Of a DNA stretch of 64,000 nucleotides, positions 9,021-17,505 are shown in pieces. Source of the DNA: Pedobacter sp. MR2016-24 (lineage in GTDB: Bacteria; Bacteroidota; Bacteroidia; Sphingobacteriales; Sphingobacteriaceae); assembly GCF_026239655.1 (NCBI RefSeq), contig NZ_JAPIVO010000002.1, forward strand, positions 682,001 to 746,000. Reading direction: 5' to 3'. The notes under the pieces were generated by a model. That model was not told the origin of the DNA. It did not search any database and worked only from the letters and a program-made list of their open reading frames with translations. Within the stretch, counting starts at the first letter, position 1; the number at the start of each line of letters is the position of its first letter. The translations under genes were made by a program, and so were the position numbers.

Positions 9021-12000
9021 TTAAAGGTTAACTTGTATACCAAGCACAAATACTTTGAGTGGAGGAAGTGTTGAATAAGATTGGCTTTCCGGATCACGGC
9101 CCTTGTAGGGGGTGATGGTAAAAACATTTTGCGCTGAAAGGTTAACACTTGCATTTTTTACCTTCAGCTTATTTTTAAAAGCAGAAGGTAACTGGTAAGA
9201 AAGGGTTACATTTTTTGCACGGATGTAAGAAGCGTCCACATAACTGGCATCGCTCTGCGCCCAGGTACTGTAAGCCCTTATACCTTCAAAGGATTGTGTG
9301 AAACGCTGATATTTTGCCTGGTCCCCTGGTTTCTGCCATCTGTCCAGAAATTCAACAGGCACATTACTCTGCGAGGTTGAGATTTGATCATAAAGATCGG
9401 TACTAAAATAACCTGGCGCAAAATCTGTTAAACTGACCCTGCCTACTTGTTTAACAAATTCCAGAAATACATCCAGCTGCAGGTTTTTATATCGGAAGCT
9501 GTTATTCAACCCCCCGAAATACTTTGGCAAGGTATTTATCGCGGTAATTTGGTATTCGCTGGACAGGTTCACATAGTTTCCGGCATTTGAACCCACTGTT
9601 CCATCTTTCTTAAGAGCGGTGTGCAAACCTGTCGTAGGGTCAATGCCCTTATAGACCCATGCATAACCTCTGCCGTTGACCGGCTGGCCAATTTCAAGTA
9701 TGCTTGCATAGTTTGAATTTTCCAGGTTGTCAAATTTTAACAGTTTATTGCGATTGAAAGAGGAATTTAAAGTAGAAGTCCATTCAAAATTACCGGTAGT
9801 AATATTACGCGTGCTTAAAGTGACTTCTAAACCCGAGTTTTGGACCGTAGCTGGAAAATTATAGTTTGGAACACCTGTAAATCCGGTAAACGTAGGAATA
9901 CTATAGTTGAGCAATTGGTTGGAACTGCGATTTCTGTAATAGGCCGCAGTGGCAATCACCCTATCTTTGAAAATCCCAAGATCTATTGCAAACTCAAGTT
10001 TAGCATTTTTTTCCCATGCCACATCTGGGTTTGCCAGGGAGCGGGGATAGAAACCTGTCAATCCCTGATAGGTATTTGCACCCCGGCTTTGATACAAATC
10101 ATAATAAGCATAGTTGCCGATGTTGTCATTGCCGCTGCTACCATAACTTGCTCTCAGTTTACCGAGGCTAATAAAGTCGAATGCATTTTCAATCCATTTC
10201 TCTGATGAAAATATCCAGGCAGCAGCAGCAGAATAGAAATTTCCAAACTGTTTATCAGGGCCAAATCTGGAAGAACCATCTCTTCTGGCAGTAAAGTTGA
10301 GAATGTATTTGTCAGAAAGGTTGGCATTTAGCCTGCTGTAAACGGCATTATACTTGTATTGATATGAACCGCCATCACCCACGCCAACCTGACCTGCATT
10401 AGCCAGATTGCCTATTACCGCATCGCTTACGAAATTTGTGCCTATAAAGTAATGTCCCTCACTAGCAGATTTCTGAAAGGTGGTACCTGCCAGCGCACTG
10501 AGTTTAATGTCTTTTATTTTTACCTCATAGCTCAACTGAGGTTCTACGATCCATGTCTTCTGTTCATTGATCGTATTGATTAATGCAGGAATGGTTGAAG
10601 CGGGAATGAGTGAAAGGTATAAAGGCGAATAAGAAGAAACCGGCTGTTTAATTTTGATGTTACTATTTAGGTTCGTAAGTCCGATATTAGCTGTAAAAAC
10701 AAGTCCATTAGCAATCTTATAGGTTGGTTTCAAACTGAGCACTACATTGTCTGTTTTATTACTGTAAGTCCGTGCCAAATTAGCATAAGGATTGTTCCCA
10801 TTATCAGAATTTGGTCCGCCAAAATTTAATGTTCCGTCAGGTTTGAATGAATCAGGTGCATTAGGTGCCCTTAAGGTATTTCCGGTCACATCAATCTGTG
10901 AATTCAGGTTGTTGTCCCTGAGGAAACTACCAGAAAAATCGATTGTTAGTTTTTTATCTTTTGAATGGGTGGTGATGTTAAAATTCAGTCCGCCTCTTTT
11001 ATCATCAAAATCCCCTGGCGATAAATTGCCTTGTCTATTAAATGTACCCCTAATACCATATTGAACCAGTTCGGTACCGCCTGAAAGGGAAAGATTGATA
11101 TTGGTGTAAGCGGCAAACTGACCAATTAATTCCTTCTGCCAATTGGTATTTGCCGTTTGGCTCCATGTTCCATTGACATCATAATTAGGATCATTAGGGG
11201 AAGTTGCAATATCGGGTACAGGGAGACCATCATTTTTGAAAGCCTCACGGCGCATATCCAGGTATTGCTGGGTACTCATCAATTCCAAAGTTTTTGGTGC
11301 CTGGGTAAAACCCTGGTTGATGTTCAGGCCGAGGGACATTTTTCCGGTCTGGCCTTTTTTGGTCGTAATCAGGATCACCCCGTTTCCGCCCCTGGAACCA
11401 TAGATAGCTGTTGCATCGGCATCTTTTAATACGGAGATACTTGAAATATCATTTGGATTGATATAGTTTAACGGATTGCCTTGCGGACTGCTAGCGAACA
11501 CGCCGTTCCCACCATTATTTCCAAGCGGATCCATCAATAATGTAGATTGAAAGGGAATCCCATCAATCACAAATAAGGGGTTATTGCCAACTAGATCGTT
11601 TAGTGAAGACCTGCCCCTGATCTGAATATTCAGCGGACCGTTGATTACCCCGCTGGTCTGAGTAATCTGGAGACCAGCCACTCTTCCCTGCAAGGCGAGC
11701 ATAGGGTTTAATACTGGTTGCTTTTCAATGTCTTTAGCTGTTACTGTGACAGTGTTTCCTGTAGCCAGTTTCTGGGTTTCAGTATAATACCCTTTGTTAA
11801 CTATTACCTCCTGCAATTCCCCTGCTACTGGCTTCATGCGAATGATACCCATTTCCGACTTCCCGGACAGCTCCACCTGTTCATACCCAATATAGGAGAC
11901 CACAATTATTGCTTTCTCATCAACACTTGCCAGGTAAAAATTGCCTTCCGAATCTGATTGAGTACGTTTTACAGTTCCTTTAACACTCACGGTTGCCCCA

Positions 12001-12446
12001 CGTAAAGAAGTACCCTGAGCATCGACTATACGTCCACGGATGTCAATCGATGCAAAAGCCCTCACCAGATTGTCCAGAAAGGATGAGGCCCTCCTGGTGA
12101 TAATGATGTTTTTGCCGTCTAATTCGTAGACCAGGTTTTGATTGGTTAAGCTATTGCTGAGCACTTCTTCTATAGGTGTGTTAGTATAATTTGCATCAAC
12201 TAATTTGCCGTCCTTGATAGTAGCGGCTGTATAGATGACTGCATAGCCCGTTTGTTTCCGGATTTCTTTGAAGAATTGTTCCAGAGTAATGTTGTTTTTT
12301 TTGAGCGTGAGTTTCTGTGCAAAAGAAGCTGCGCTCACCTGCATCATTATAGCAATCATTAAAACTGTGGTTAGTTTCATAATCAACAGGATTTTAGGTA
12401 CGTGTTGATTTTTCCAACACGTTGGTTTAGTATATATTTTATACAT
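9021..12446 (-). CDS. SusC/RagA-family TonB-linked outer-membrane transporter with STN domain
   Basis: 1141 residues. A signal peptide ends at SAASFAQ. Residues ~45-120 are a secretin/TonB STN domain, which receives the FecR signal, followed by a CarboxypepD_reg-like beta domain (IDIRGRIVDAQGTSLRGA), the plug domain with the SusC hallmark (ISVLKDADATAIYGSRGGNGVILITTK) and a ~750-residue beta-barrel ending in a hydrophobic strand. It imports an oligomeric nutrient across the outer membrane with the SusD partner downstream. The STN domain plus the upstream FecR and ECF sigma genes indicates trans-envelope autoregulation: substrate in the transporter signals FecR to release the sigma factor. Confidence 0.93.
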   Translation of the reverse strand: MYKIYTKPTCWKNQHVPKILLIMKLTTVLMIAIMMQVSAASFAQKLTLKKNNITLEQFFKEIRKQTGYAVIYTAATIKDGKLVDANYTNTPIEEVLSNSLTNQNLVYELDGKNIIITRRASSFLDNLVRAFASIDIRGRIVDAQGTSLRGATVSVKGTVKRTQSDSEGNFYLASVDEKAIIVVSYIGYEQVELSGKSEMGIIRMKPVAGELQEVIVNKGYYTETQKLATGNTVTVTAKDIEKQPVLNPMLALQGRVAGLQITQTSGVINGPLNIQIRGRSSLNDLVGNNPLFVIDGIPFQSTLLMDPLGNNGGNGVFASSPQGNPLNYINPNDISSISVLKDADATAIYGSRGGNGVILITTKKGQTGKMSLGLNINQGFTQAPKTLELMSTQQYLDMRREAFKNDGLPVPDIATSPNDPNYDVNGTWSQTANTNWQKELIGQFAAYTNINLSLSGGTELVQYGIRGTFNRQGNLSPGDFDDKRGGLNFNITTHSKDKKLTIDFSGSFLRDNNLNSQIDVTGNTLRAPNAPDSFKPDGTLNFGGPNSDNGNNPYANLARTYSNKTDNVVLSLKPTYKIANGLVFTANIGLTNLNSNIKIKQPVSSYSPLYLSLIPASTIPALINTINEQKTWIVEPQLSYEVKIKDIKLSALAGTTFQKSASEGHYFIGTNFVSDAVIGNLANAGQVGVGDGGSYQYKYNAVYSRLNANLSDKYILNFTARRDGSSRFGPDKQFGNFYSAAAAWIFSSEKWIENAFDFISLGKLRASYGSSGNDNIGNYAYYDLYQSRGANTYQGLTGFYPRSLANPDVAWEKNAKLEFAIDLGIFKDRVIATAAYYRNRSSNQLLNYSIPTFTGFTGVPNYNFPATVQNSGLEVTLSTRNITTGNFEWTSTLNSSFNRNKLLKFDNLENSNYASILEIGQPVNGRGYAWVYKGIDPTTGLHTALKKDGTVGSNAGNYVNLSSEYQITAINTLPKYFGGLNNSFRYKNLQLDVFLEFVKQVGRVSLTDFAPGYFSTDLYDQISTSQSNVPVEFLDRWQKPGDQAKYQRFTQSFEGIRAYSTWAQSDASYVDASYIRAKNVTLSYQLPSAFKNKLKVKNASVNLSAQNVFTITPYKGRDPESQSYSTLPPLKVFVLGIQVNL

Positions 12447-12510
12447 TTGGTCTTCTGTTTAGAATTAAAAAATGGTTACAAGTCATTTGTAGATCTGATC
12501 AGTTTTTTTG

Positions 12511-12545
12511 ATCAGGAGTGTTTGCAGCACTCCTGATTTTTTTTT
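12511..12545 (+). terminator. Strong hairpin with T tail in the susC leader
   Basis: Perfect 10-bp arms ATCAGGAGTG (12511-12520) and CACTCCTGAT (12528-12537) enclose a 7-nt loop and are followed by nine T on the plus strand. No plus-strand gene precedes it, so its role there is unclear. On the minus strand it lies 65 bp upstream of the susC start, in the leader. The flanking CTGATCA/TGATCAG pair shares bases with it and could form an alternative stem. Confidence 0.55.
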
Positions 12546-12642
12546 ACTGTCAGTTTCGTCGGATGGATCTAGGGGTCCTCTGCAGTGGTTTTCATTTTGT
12601 TTGGATTGGTTTATGGTTTAGTTGATTCTCTGGCTGATAATA

Positions 12643-13788
12643 TTATTTCCTGCTGATGATGATACTTTTTTCTTCGACTTTCATATTTACGTTCGCGGCT
12701 TTACTAAGTACTCTTAGAAGTGCTGTGATGTTTTCAGACCGGGATACGCTTCCGCCGAATACTTCCTTTTTGAGTTCCTGTTGTTCGAATATAATTTCTA
12801 CATTATACCAGCGGCTGATTTTGCGCATAGCAGTTTCCATCGTTTCATTATCAAATATGAAGAAGCCATTTCTCCAGGCCACAGCCTCTTCAGTGTCAAC
12901 TTCTTTTATACTAATTCCCCCGCTTCCGCTATATGTGGCTTGTTGCCCGGGCATCAGTGTGCGGTCGTAGCTGTTGCGGTTGCCAATTGTGGAGACTTTT
13001 ACACTTCCTTCTAAAAGGGTGGTTTTGATGCTGGCATCATCGTCATATGCTTTAATGTTGAACTGTGTTCCCAGTGCAGTGACTTCCTGTTTGCCTATAG
13101 TTACGATGAAGGGATGTTTTTTGTCTTTTGCTACCTGGAAATAAGCTTCACCGGATAAGGTGATGCTCCGGTTTTTGAGCTTTGCGAAACTAGTTGGGTA
13201 TTTGATTTTAGAGGCAGCATTCAGCTCTACCATAGTGCCGTCTGGCAATCGCACCTGGTACGTTTCCCCTTTAGCTGTCGATAAAGTGTTGATGCTATTT
13301 GGATGAGTATCCGAACCGCGAATTTCGTAAACCAATTGTCCATCCGCTGTTTTTGTGATACTAATTCCAGCCTCATTGGCGAGCTCACCATTAGCGGCAT
13401 CAGTTAGTCTGATTTGCTTACCAGACGCCAATGTCAAGGTAGCCCCTACTTTTCCAGGCGTAATATCCTGAACGATAATATCAGCAGGTTGATTAGCTGT
13501 TTTTCTATTATAATTAAAGAAGTAAACACCCAACACAACCAAAGCAACTGCAGCGACTACCGCCACAATACGAGGCCATAGTTTTACGCTACGGGAAGAA
13601 GAAACGAGCCGGGCTTCCAGCCGCTGCCAGACTTCTGACTTCGAACTATCCAGTTCAGATTCGGACACAACAGCTCTCTTCTTATTGTTGAGCTGAAAAA
13701 GCCAGAGCTTAGCCATACGCCCCTCCCGCTCATTATGGCTTCCGGCCGGCAGCTGTTCTAAAATATCCTTGATGTCCTTTTTTTCCAT
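12643..13788 (-). CDS. FecR-family anti-sigma factor
   Basis: 381 residues. A cytoplasmic N-terminal ~85 residues are followed by a single membrane helix (IVAVVAAVALVVLGVYFF). The periplasmic FecR domain (LPDGTMVELNAASKIKYP, LSGEAYFQVAKDKKHPFIV, LGTQFNIKAY, LLEGSVKV) comes next, and then a C-terminal DUF4974-like domain (ISRWYNVEIIFE). It holds the ECF sigma factor encoded upstream and releases it when the SusC STN domain signals. It sits between the sigma gene and susC on the same strand. Confidence 0.92.
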   Translation of the reverse strand: MEKKDIKDILEQLPAGSHNEREGRMAKLWLFQLNNKKRAVVSESELDSSKSEVWQRLEARLVSSSRSVKLWPRIVAVVAAVALVVLGVYFFNYNRKTANQPADIIVQDITPGKVGATLTLASGKQIRLTDAANGELANEAGISITKTADGQLVYEIRGSDTHPNSINTLSTAKGETYQVRLPDGTMVELNAASKIKYPTSFAKLKNRSITLSGEAYFQVAKDKKHPFIVTIGKQEVTALGTQFNIKAYDDDASIKTTLLEGSVKVSTIGNRNSYDRTLMPGQQATYSGSGGISIKEVDTEEAVAWRNGFFIFDNETMETAMRKISRWYNVEIIFEQQELKKEVFGGSVSRSENITALLRVLSKAANVNMKVEEKSIIISRK

Positions 13789-13922
13789 AAGGCTTTGTAT
13801 GCTGATTTACACTATGGCAGATCAAATAGCCTCATTGGTGACTCCAGATAAAGAAAAAGTAAACTTAAATTAAAATAATTAATCAACAAACTGATTATCA
13901 GTAAGATAATTTTTAACAGAAA

Positions 13923-14501
13923 TTATCTATTCAGGATGTAGAGTACAAAAACAGCGGGGCCTAAATTGTCCCTGAGCTTTCTGACCGCCCGCTTGAGATG
14001 CGTGTTCACCGTGTTTTCGGATATATTTAATTTGGCAGCGATTTCTTTTGCACTTAAATACCCTTTGAATTTAAGTTCGTAGACTTCACGCATCTTAGCG
14101 GGCATGGTCTTAATTTCCTGACTGATCATATCGGCAATGTCTTTTTCACGGATCAAATAATCGGTTTCGGCGCTGTCTACTTCAATAAAATAATCGCCCT
14201 GCTCAATGTATTTTTTAACGATGGCCTGATGGCTAAAAATGTTGAATACCTTGTTCAGTACGGATTTATACAAATAACTGGATAGCGAAGTCTTCAGAAC
14301 AAAGTTTTGCCTGTGGTCAATCATCCACGCAAACACATCATGCACCACATCTTTGGCTTCATCAGTATTGCGGAGTTTGTTATAAGCAAAAAGGTAAAGC
14401 AGGTTATAATAGCGGTCATATATTTCCTTAAATGCAGCGTCATCTCCGGAGCCAAATAACTCCGAAAGTTCCGAATCACTGTATTTACTATAGTACTCCA
14501 T
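13923..14501 (-). CDS. ECF-type RNA polymerase sigma-70 factor
   Basis: 192 residues from the ATG at 14501; in-frame ATGs at 14585 and 14561 would add residues that lack conservation typical of the family. Region 2 is seen as FKEIYDRYYNLLYLFAYNKL with DEAKDVVHDVFAWMI. Region 4 is AKEIAAKLNISENTVNTHLKRAVRKLRD, a helix-turn-helix that binds the -35-like element. It should drive transcription of the adjacent SusC/SusD locus under control of the FecR protein encoded 134 bp downstream. Confidence 0.9.
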   Translation of the reverse strand: MEYYSKYSDSELSELFGSGDDAAFKEIYDRYYNLLYLFAYNKLRNTDEAKDVVHDVFAWMIDHRQNFVLKTSLSSYLYKSVLNKVFNIFSHQAIVKKYIEQGDYFIEVDSAETDYLIREKDIADMISQEIKTMPAKMREVYELKFKGYLSAKEIAAKLNISENTVNTHLKRAVRKLRDNLGPAVFVLYILNR

Positions 14502-14854
14502 TGATGATTTTCTTTGATATAAATCCACTAAATCGTGAGCAATGTAGAAATTATTTGGCATATACAACTCACCAAAGTTCACCATGCGTAAGGGTATAGC
14601 GGTTGCTCCAGAATTTTTTTGGTTTTTACTTTAACAGCGGGAACAGATTGGTAAATACAATGTAGAACTCTTGTCCATCACAAGTCAGATACACGTCGCA
14701 ATAATAATCTCATTTGCAAATTATGACATCACTACCATTCTTAATTTTCTACGAAGTGTATTACAGTGTTTTAGAACACAAGAAAAGTGGATTCGAACAC
14801 ATACCGTGAATTAAATTGACTGAGCTTTGCAGCATCATTAAACGATAAAATAAT

Positions 14855-15836
14855 ATGAAAATAGTTTTGTCAGGTTCATTAGGGAATATCACCAAGCCGC
14901 TTTTGTTGCAATTGATTAAACAAGGACATCAAGTTACCGTAATCAGCAGTTCGGTCGCAAGGAAAGCAGAAATAGAGCAATTGGGAGCAAAGGCTGCGAT
15001 CGGCGAAATAGAGGATGGCATTTTTCTAACCAACACTTTTAAAGGTCAGGACGCTGCCTACTGTATGATTCCCCCCTTTAATTTTTTCGGGGATCAGAAT
15101 CTTAATTATCAGGAACAGGCATTGAAAATCAGTACAAATTATGTTCAGGCGATTCAAAATGCGGGCTTAAAAAAAGTAGTTCATTTGAGTAGTGTTGGTG
15201 CCGAAAAAGCAACTGGGGCAGGTGTCTTAGTTTTTCATTACATCGCGGAATGTGTTTTTAAACAACTTCCTTCTGACGTAACTGTTACCCATCTTCGCCC
15301 GGGATCTTTTGATTATAATTTGTATGCCTTTATGGATATGATTAAGGGCAAAGGGTTTTTGGGAGGTATTATCGGTAAATTACTCTACCTTAAACATTAT
15401 GGTCTGAAAGGTCTTCTGAAAGGATATTCCGGAATAATATTATCAAATTATGGCGGAGCCGACAAAATAGCTTGGGTGTCGCCCATAGATATTGCAACCG
15501 CCATTGCTGAGGAAATGAACACTCAACAAAAAGGCAAAAAAGTAAGATATGTTGCCAGTGAAGTACTTACCTGTCAGGAAATAGCCTCTGTTTTTAGGAA
15601 ATGCCATTGGAAAGCCATACTTGAAATGGGTGCTTATCAGCGATAAGCAAATGAGCGATGCCTTTATAAAAATAGGAGCATCAGACCAGATCGCCAAAGA
15701 ATTTACAGAAATGAATGTTGCGATGCATAATGGTAGTTTGTTTGAAGATTACTTCAGGAACAGGCCAGACATTCTGGGCAGGGTAAAAATTAAAGATTTT
15801 GCAGCAGAATTTGCTATAAAATACAATGAGCAATGA
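14855..15836 (+). pseudogene. NmrA-type NAD(P)-binding reductase, frameshifted
   Basis: The gene begins as a typical NmrA/atypical SDR protein: MKIVLSGSLGNI with the nucleotide-binding glycine pattern, then LSSVGAEKATG and HLRPGSF. The first frame ends at 15646 with an unrelated tail, while the conserved C-terminus (LKWVLISDKQMSDAFIK ... DFAAEFAIKY) continues in the next frame to 15836. The switch maps to the T run at 15591-15595, where one extra T would restore LGNAIGKPYLKW. It is either a real one-base deletion or a sequencing error in a homopolymer. A full-length paralogue lies at 25071-25958. The next gene overlaps its stop by 4 bp, so the unit was an operon. Confidence 0.8.
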
Positions 15837-16288
15837 GACATCTATTTCTAACAATTCTATTTCTTAATTTTTCAACAATGTTATTTTCACAATCAAAAGC
15901 CGATGATATTATTGGTATATGGTACAGTCCAATAAAGGAAGGCAATGTGCAGATATTTAAGAGCGGTAACAACTATTACGGCAAACTAGTCTATTTAAAA
16001 CATTCTGTCGATAAGCAGGGAAAACCTCTTCTAGACGTCAATAATCCTGACAAAGAAAAACGGAAAATGCCTTTGGTAGGAATTTTTCTGTTAACAGAAA
16101 TTACGTTCCATGAAAAGAAGAACAGCTGGAAAGGAAAGCTATATGATTATGATGGGGAAAATGGAAATACCTATGATTCTTATCTTACCATTACCAAAAA
16201 CGGCAACCTCAATATCAAAGGCTTTTGGGGACTTTCTTTCTTCGGATTAAATCCCGGACTTACTTTAGAAAGAGTTGATCTGGAATAA
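15833..16288 (+). CDS. Secreted DUF2147-family protein
   Basis: 151 residues. A signal peptide (LFLTILFLNFSTMLFSQ) is followed by DIIGIWYSPIKEGNVQIFKSGNNYYGKLVYLK and PLVGIFLLTEI, the pattern of DUF2147 proteins, a family of small exported beta-barrel-like proteins of unknown role. Its ATG overlaps the stop of the frameshifted reductase gene (ATGA), and it is followed closely by an AraC regulator. The function is not known. Confidence 0.8.
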   Translation: MRHLFLTILFLNFSTMLFSQSKADDIIGIWYSPIKEGNVQIFKSGNNYYGKLVYLKHSVDKQGKPLLDVNNPDKEKRKMPLVGIFLLTEITFHEKKNSWKGKLYDYDGENGNTYDSYLTITKNGNLNIKGFWGLSFFGLNPGLTLERVDLE

Positions 16289-16322
16289 TCTTATATTTAA
16301 ACCTTGTAATAAACTAACCGGA

Positions 16323-17243
16323 ATGATTTTGCAGCAGCCCTACCGAATAAAAACTATCAAAGAATACCATAAAATACTTGGTGCAGGTAATCCTGAACAT
16401 CCTATGATAAGTGTCATAGACCTTGCTCAAATAACACCTTACAAAAGCGAGGAAAGTATCAAGGTGATTTTTGATTTTTACATCATCTCACTAAAAAAGG
16501 TGGAGGTCGGAAATGTACGGTACGGCTATGGGCAGCAAAAGTATGATTTCGATGACGGCATCTTGTTCTTTATATCGCCTAATCAGATATTTTCATTCAA
16601 AGCGGATGATGATTTTAAGAGTGCAGGAAGTATGTTGCTCATTCATCCAGACTTTTTATGGGGTAATCCGTTAGCTAAAAACATCAAAAGATATGAGTTT
16701 TTCAATTATGCGATAAACGAAGCTCTTTTTGTTTCCGAAAAAGAAGAACTTGTCCTGAACAGTTTTATCAAAAATATTGAGCAGGAATATCATTCACACA
16801 TTGATAAATTCAGTGAGTCTATCATCATCTCTCAAATTGAATCATTCCTCAATTATTCAAATCGATTTTATATGCGTCAGTTTCTTACACGTAAAATATC
16901 GGGAAGTCGGATCCTGGATAAATTGGAGAAGATTCTTGACGACTATTTCAATGATGACAAGGTTATCAATAAAGGATTACCGACCGTACAGTATATTGCT
17001 GGACTTCTCCATTGTTCTCCCAATTATTTGAGTGGAGTTTTGAAAACCCTTACCGGTCAGAATACCCAGCAGCATATTCACGAAAAGATCATCGAAAAGG
17101 CTAAAGAAAAACTTTCGACGACTACGCTAACTGTAGGCGAAATCGCTTTTGAACTAGGGTTCGAGTACCCACAGTCTTTCAGCAAATTGTTTAAAAGCAA
17201 GACCGATCTTTCTCCGGTCCAGTTCAGAGCTTCATTCAATTAA
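16323..17243 (+). CDS. AraC-family transcriptional regulator
   Basis: 306 residues from the ATG at 16323, which follows the DUF2147 stop. The N-terminal ~190 residues are a cupin-like sensory region (FDDGILFFISPNQIFSF). The C-terminal ~100 residues are the double HTH of AraC proteins: PTVQYIAGLLHCSPNYLSGVLK and LTVGEIAFELGFEYPQSFSKLFKSKTDLSPVQFR. It is a close paralogue of the regulator at 44803-45711; both contain TGQNTQQHIHEK and close a redox-enzyme operon. It probably controls the reductase upstream. Confidence 0.9.
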   Translation: MILQQPYRIKTIKEYHKILGAGNPEHPMISVIDLAQITPYKSEESIKVIFDFYIISLKKVEVGNVRYGYGQQKYDFDDGILFFISPNQIFSFKADDDFKSAGSMLLIHPDFLWGNPLAKNIKRYEFFNYAINEALFVSEKEELVLNSFIKNIEQEYHSHIDKFSESIIISQIESFLNYSNRFYMRQFLTRKISGSRILDKLEKILDDYFNDDKVINKGLPTVQYIAGLLHCSPNYLSGVLKTLTGQNTQQHIHEKIIEKAKEKLSTTTLTVGEIAFELGFEYPQSFSKLFKSKTDLSPVQFRASFN

Positions 17244-17505
17244 TTTAAAATTATAAATTACCTGATGTTCAATTTGTAGCATTATTGAAGTTCAGAAATG
17301 AAAGCTTATTTTGTTTTGGACTGCTATATTTGCTGAGTGCGGTTTTTATGTTGACGATATACCTCACTTACTGTAGCAATGACCGTTGCAGCGATATCTG
17401 CCACGGTATATACAGGCTATATCGGCATCCTGTTTTTTACGGAAAGTTTTACCGGACTTCCTGATTATTACCTTTGGGCCATTCGCTAAGGTATCTTTTT
17501 ATTTA

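Noticed and set aside
14786..14811. GGATTCGAAC motif, possible tRNA T-arm on the minus strand
   Set aside because: The flanking bases do not pair into a T-stem and no acceptor or anticodon arm is present.
17244..17505. Short forward frame starting near 17377 (MTVAAISATVYTGYIG)
   Set aside because: Only ~37 residues, no family seen, no clear ribosome site; perhaps a remnant but not supportable.
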